A stretch of 64,000 nucleotides of DNA from Thermostichus sp047462415 (GTDB lineage: Bacteria; Cyanobacteriota; Cyanobacteriia; Thermostichales; Thermostichaceae): NCBI RefSeq assembly GCF_047462415.1, contig NZ_JANSJE010000005.1, positions 62,001 through 126,000 on the forward strand. The letters are read 5' to 3'. Of this stretch, positions 61,331 through 64,000 are shown one piece after another. The notes under the pieces were generated by a model that was not told the origin of the DNA, did no database searches, and saw nothing but the letters and a program-made list of their open reading frames with translations. Within the stretch, counting starts at the first letter, position 1. Each line of letters starts with the position of its first letter. Both the position numbers and the translations under genes were made by a program.

Positions 61331-61464
61331 AGGCCACCGCTTCTTCCCCGGCATCCTGCTGGCCAAACGGCTGGTTCCGGTGCATTATAGATCTATAAGA
61401 ACTTGAAACATTTCTTAATATCACTTCTCGGGATCTCAGCGTCAAAGCCAAAAAAGAGGTCAGC

Positions 61465-62277
61465 ATGAGCATTGAGTGGCAACGGATACTCCGCATTGGG
61501 GTGATTTTTTGCATTGGGTTGTTGATTGGGGTCGGCGGAGGATCCCTGACCTGGGCGCAACCGGCCCTGCCGGTGGTGCCGATGGAGCTGCCTCAGCCGC
61601 CTCTGCCGGTTTTGGACTTAGCGGATCAGTTGACCAGCAGCCAAGAAGCCCAACTGGCGCAGCACCTGAACAAGCTAGAGCAAGACACCGGTTGGAAGCT
61701 GCGGGTGCTGACTCAGTTTGACCAAACGCCGGGCCGGCAAGTGAAAGAGTATTGGGGCCTGAATGAGCGCAGCGTTTTGATGGTGGCGGATCCCAGGGGC
61801 GGCAACTTGCTGGCGTTTAATGTGGGGGATGCCGTGCGAGAGATCTTGCCGCGCACCTTTTGGATTGAGCTGCAATCTCGCTTTGGCAACCAATTCTACG
61901 TGCGGGAGCACGGTACTCAGCGCGCCATCCTGGAGACCGTCGACGTCTTGGATCGCTGTTTTCACCAGGGGGGCTGCCGGGTGGTGCCCGGCCTGCCTCA
62001 AGAGCAGTGGATCCTGACGTTGGTGACCTCGATTTTGGGAGGGATCGTGTTCGGGTTTGCCGGCAAGCCCCGCCATGCGGAGGAGCTGTTTAACTGGCGC
62101 TGGGCTTTGCTCATTTCTCCTCTGTGGTTCATTTTGTTTGGGGCTTTCGGTATTGGCCCGGTGGTCACGCGCACCCAGGACTGGATCCCCTTGCTGCGCA
62201 ATGTCTTGGGGTTTCTGGCAGGGGCCTTGGTGATCTACCTAGCTCCCATTGCTCGCCCGGCAGTGGATCAGCAATAG
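61465..62277 (+). CDS. TPM domain protein, Psb32-like
   Basis: 270 residues. Signal peptide at about 1-33 (IGVIFCIGLLIGVGGGSLTWAQ), then a TPM/DUF477 domain: VLDLADQLTSSQEAQLAQHLNKLEQDTGWKLRVLTQ, PGRQVKEYWGLNERSVLMVADPRGGNLLAFNVGDAVREILPRTFWIELQSRFGN. Two C-terminal membrane helices (VTSILGGIVFGFAG and WALLISPLWFILFGAFGIGPV). Cyanobacterial and thylakoid members protect photosystem II from photodamage. The identification is by domain and topology; Psb32 name is probable. Confidence 0.85.
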   Translation: MSIEWQRILRIGVIFCIGLLIGVGGGSLTWAQPALPVVPMELPQPPLPVLDLADQLTSSQEAQLAQHLNKLEQDTGWKLRVLTQFDQTPGRQVKEYWGLNERSVLMVADPRGGNLLAFNVGDAVREILPRTFWIELQSRFGNQFYVREHGTQRAILETVDVLDRCFHQGGCRVVPGLPQEQWILTLVTSILGGIVFGFAGKPRHAEELFNWRWALLISPLWFILFGAFGIGPVVTRTQDWIPLLRNVLGFLAGALVIYLAPIARPAVDQQ

Positions 62278-62420
62278 CCGACTCTTGACAGACTCCCAGC
62301 ATCGAGGATCAGCGGTTTTCCAACGGCACTTATAAAGCTTACGGCCCGCTTGTGCGAGCAGTCTGGTCGGCCATTCCGCTGGCGCTCCTCGGACGAAGTC
62401 CTTGCAGCGGTGCTTATAAC

Positions 62421-62537
62421 TCCCCTCTCCCTCTGGGAGAGGGGCTGGGGGTGAGGGCTGCTCCCTCTGGGAGAGGGGCTGGGGGTGAGGGCTGGGAGAG
62501 GGGCTGGGGGTGAGGGCAGCGACGCGGAGCGCTTGGG
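62421..62537 (+). repeat. G-rich interspersed hairpin repeat, copy C
   Basis: Arms CCCCTCTCCC and GGGAGAGGGG around a TCT loop, then three GGGGGTGAGGG-type units (one preceded by a partial arm), ending in GACGCGGAGCGCTTGGG. Same family as 12125-12220 and 30554-30664. It lies between the Psb32-like gene and tRNA-Thr, without any reading frame. Confidence 0.85.
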
Positions 62538-62644
62538 CTGGCGGCAAAGTATCTTAATCTTGTTGGAAACGACTATATCTCCCCGTCCGAGCCTGCCACT
62601 TGGGGGGCAAGGCTGGAAAATGCTAGAATCGACAAGCCTAAACT

Positions 62645-62717
62645 GCTGGTGTAGCTCAGTTGGTAGAGCACTCGACTTGTAATCGAGCGGTCGTCAGTTC
62701 GAGTCTGACCATCAGCT
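62645..62717 (+). tRNA. tRNA-Thr (anticodon TGT)
   Basis: 73-base cloverleaf: acceptor GCTGGTG/CATCAGC with one G-T pair, D arm GCTC/GAGC, anticodon stem CTCGA/TCGAG around loop CTTGTAA (anticodon TGT), T arm GTCAG/CTGAC with loop TTCGAGT, discriminator T. CCA not encoded. Confidence 0.95.
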
Positions 62718-62880
62718 TTCTTGGCCGCTGTAGGGCTTGACTCTGCCATGTCTGTCCTCTCGCTGAAGCGGAACTCAGCTTCTACACTGGTGGTTAGATG
62801 GCTGCAGCGGGATCCCTGCTTGGTTGGGCCTATCCACTCAGCCGCTTGGGTTGTTCTCCTGAATTCTTGCTTGGATGTCT

Positions 62881-64000
62881 ATGTCCGGTCTCCCAGCCGC
62901 CACGATTCGTCGATTGCAAAAGTTGCCCCAGGTGCCCTCGGTGTGGGAAGGGGATCGCCACACCCTCTTGGGATTGCCGCCCCTGGGATCGCAAACGGAA
63001 GGGGAGTGCATCCTGTGGGTGGATGGCATCCAGGGAGTGGTACGGGCCATGGAAGTGGTGCCCGCTGGCTCGGGTGTTGAGCCGATGGTGCGAACCTTGA
63101 TCATGGCTATGGAGCAGCCCCATGCTGCTTCGCCCGCTCGTCCCCAAAAGATCGTCGTGCGGGATCGAGAGGTGCAGTTTTTCTTGCGCGGCATTCTGCA
63201 CGAGCTGGACATCAAGGTGGAATGCCAGCCGGCATTGCCCTTGATCGACGAGATCCTGCAGAGCTTTCAAGAGGCCAACGGGCGGATCCCTCCCCCGCTG
63301 CCAGAAAACTATGCTGAGCTGCTGGCCGGCAGAGCCCTCACCCTCTGGCGAGATGCTCCCTGGAATTACCTAGAGGATCACCAAATCTTAGCGCTCGACC
63401 TCAACCACTGGGATATCCAAACCCTTTACGTCTCGGTGATGGGGCGATTGGGCATGGAGTATGGGGTGCTTTTTTATCGCTCGCTGCCTTCCCTCAAACA
63501 GTTTCGCCAGGATGCGGGGCAGCCGGATACTCCCGAAGAGATGGAAGAGGCCTTCCTCAGGCAAGATTGTCTCTATCTCACCTTTCAAGCTCGCCATCCT
63601 GAGCTCAACGAACTGCCGGATCTGGACTTGGCAGAGTTGGATCCCGATGAAATTGAGCCGAACTTCGGCACCATTCACCCTCTGGAAGGCTTGCGCGTGA
63701 CTTTGCAGGAGGATGAGGCGGCGGTCTTGGCGGTGGCCCTGGAAGCCTTGCATCGCTTCTTCAAGCAGTACCACCGCAGGCTGGAAGAGGACTTTCAACC
63801 CTATCAGGGTCGGTACCGCATTCCCAACCCCCAGGCGGAAGGGGAAACCCTCTCGGTGCAAGTGCGCACCTTGCCAGACTTGGCTGCAGAGCTTCTGGAG
63901 CTGGAAGGAGACGAAGAGGAGGAGGAGCACACCCAAACCCTGCTGCGGGATGATTTGGTGCCTGAGGGTGCCCAACTGGGCCTGGGGGTGTTGCCGTGGA
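62881..64000 (+). CDS. Conserved cyanobacterial protein (DUF6930-like), 3' end outside window
   Basis: 373 residues are visible from ATG 62881 and the frame is open to the edge. Sequence starts SGLPAATIRRLQKLPQVPSVWEGDRH, then LWVDGIQGVVRAMEVVP, KIVVRDREVQFFLRGILHELDIKVE and LPENYAELLAGRALTLWRDAPWNYLEDHQ. An acidic stretch (about 225-250) and another (EGDEEEEEH, near 345) follow. I assign it to the DUF6930-type cyanobacterial family with moderate certainty. Function unknown. No membrane segments or signal peptide. Confidence 0.8.
   Translation, partial: MSGLPAATIRRLQKLPQVPSVWEGDRHTLLGLPPLGSQTEGECILWVDGIQGVVRAMEVVPAGSGVEPMVRTLIMAMEQPHAASPARPQKIVVRDREVQFFLRGILHELDIKVECQPALPLIDEILQSFQEANGRIPPPLPENYAELLAGRALTLWRDAPWNYLEDHQILALDLNHWDIQTLYVSVMGRLGMEYGVLFYRSLPSLKQFRQDAGQPDTPEEMEEAFLRQDCLYLTFQARHPELNELPDLDLAELDPDEIEPNFGTIHPLEGLRVTLQEDEAAVLAVALEALHRFFKQYHRRLEEDFQPYQGRYRIPNPQAEGETLSVQVRTLPDLAAELLELEGDEEEEEHTQTLLRDDLVPEGAQLGLGVLPW

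Overview
The window reads as chromosomal DNA of a thermophilic-type unicellular cyanobacterium, most like the hot-spring Synechococcus (Yellowstone A/B') lineage. The grounds are: cyanobacterial and plastid-lineage genes (chlB, CGLD27-like, Ycf48, Psb32-like TPM protein, cyanobacterial acyl-ACP synthetase, aa3 oxidase), high GC, and a GGATCC/GGGATCCC palindrome about every 200 bp inside and between genes. The organism name is inference; the gene content is read directly.

Layout. 1-2.6 kb: 3' part of the principal sigma factor, a DUF4342 protein, cobS, and a moaE remnant with an internal deletion. 2.6-12 kb: ribF, CGLD27-like protein, FHA-adenylate/guanylate cyclase, pfkA, pentapeptide protein, coaD, cutA, galE, chlB, a Mo-dependent-nitrogenase-C-terminal-domain protein and a frameshifted minimal nucleotidyltransferase. 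12-22.5 kb: a 1605-aa TamB-like protein, a STAS protein that apparently starts at ATT, cobI, a poorly coding 1.2 kb stretch with one good small ORF, GNAT, peroxiredoxin, a small coiled-coil protein, GDPD and pcm.

22.8-26.7 kb holds a CRISPR array with 50 repeats and 49 spacers, with no cas gene anywhere in the window. Its spacers are strikingly rich in perfect short-loop inverted repeats (eight spacers have stems of 7-10 bp), far above my estimate of chance. They contain no GGATCC, unlike the surrounding chromosome. This is the most interesting signal in the window.

26.8-44 kb: acyl-ACP synthetase, SLH-like protein, glcF, cobQ, tRNA-Gln, FHA protein, inositol monophosphatase family, solute-binding protein, J-domain/TPR protein, a CPBP protease with a long N-terminal extension, trmB, L-lactate dehydrogenase, ABC exporter, PfkB kinase and M48 protease. 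44-56 kb: treY, tpiA, HEAGH protease-like protein, FHA protein, rubredoxin-ycf48 pair, murG, nth-like, ClC channel, map, DUF2062. 56-64 kb: cytochrome oxidase genes (ctaC, ctaD, ctaE plus a small membrane protein), glcE, Psb32-like, tRNA-Thr and a partial DUF6930-type gene.

Together the genes describe phototrophy with dark respiration (cta), fermentation (ldh), photorespiratory glycolate oxidation (glcE and glcF, 30 kb apart), trehalose synthesis (treY) and scattered cobalamin synthesis (cobS, cobI, cobQ). A G-rich hairpin repeat family occurs three times between genes.
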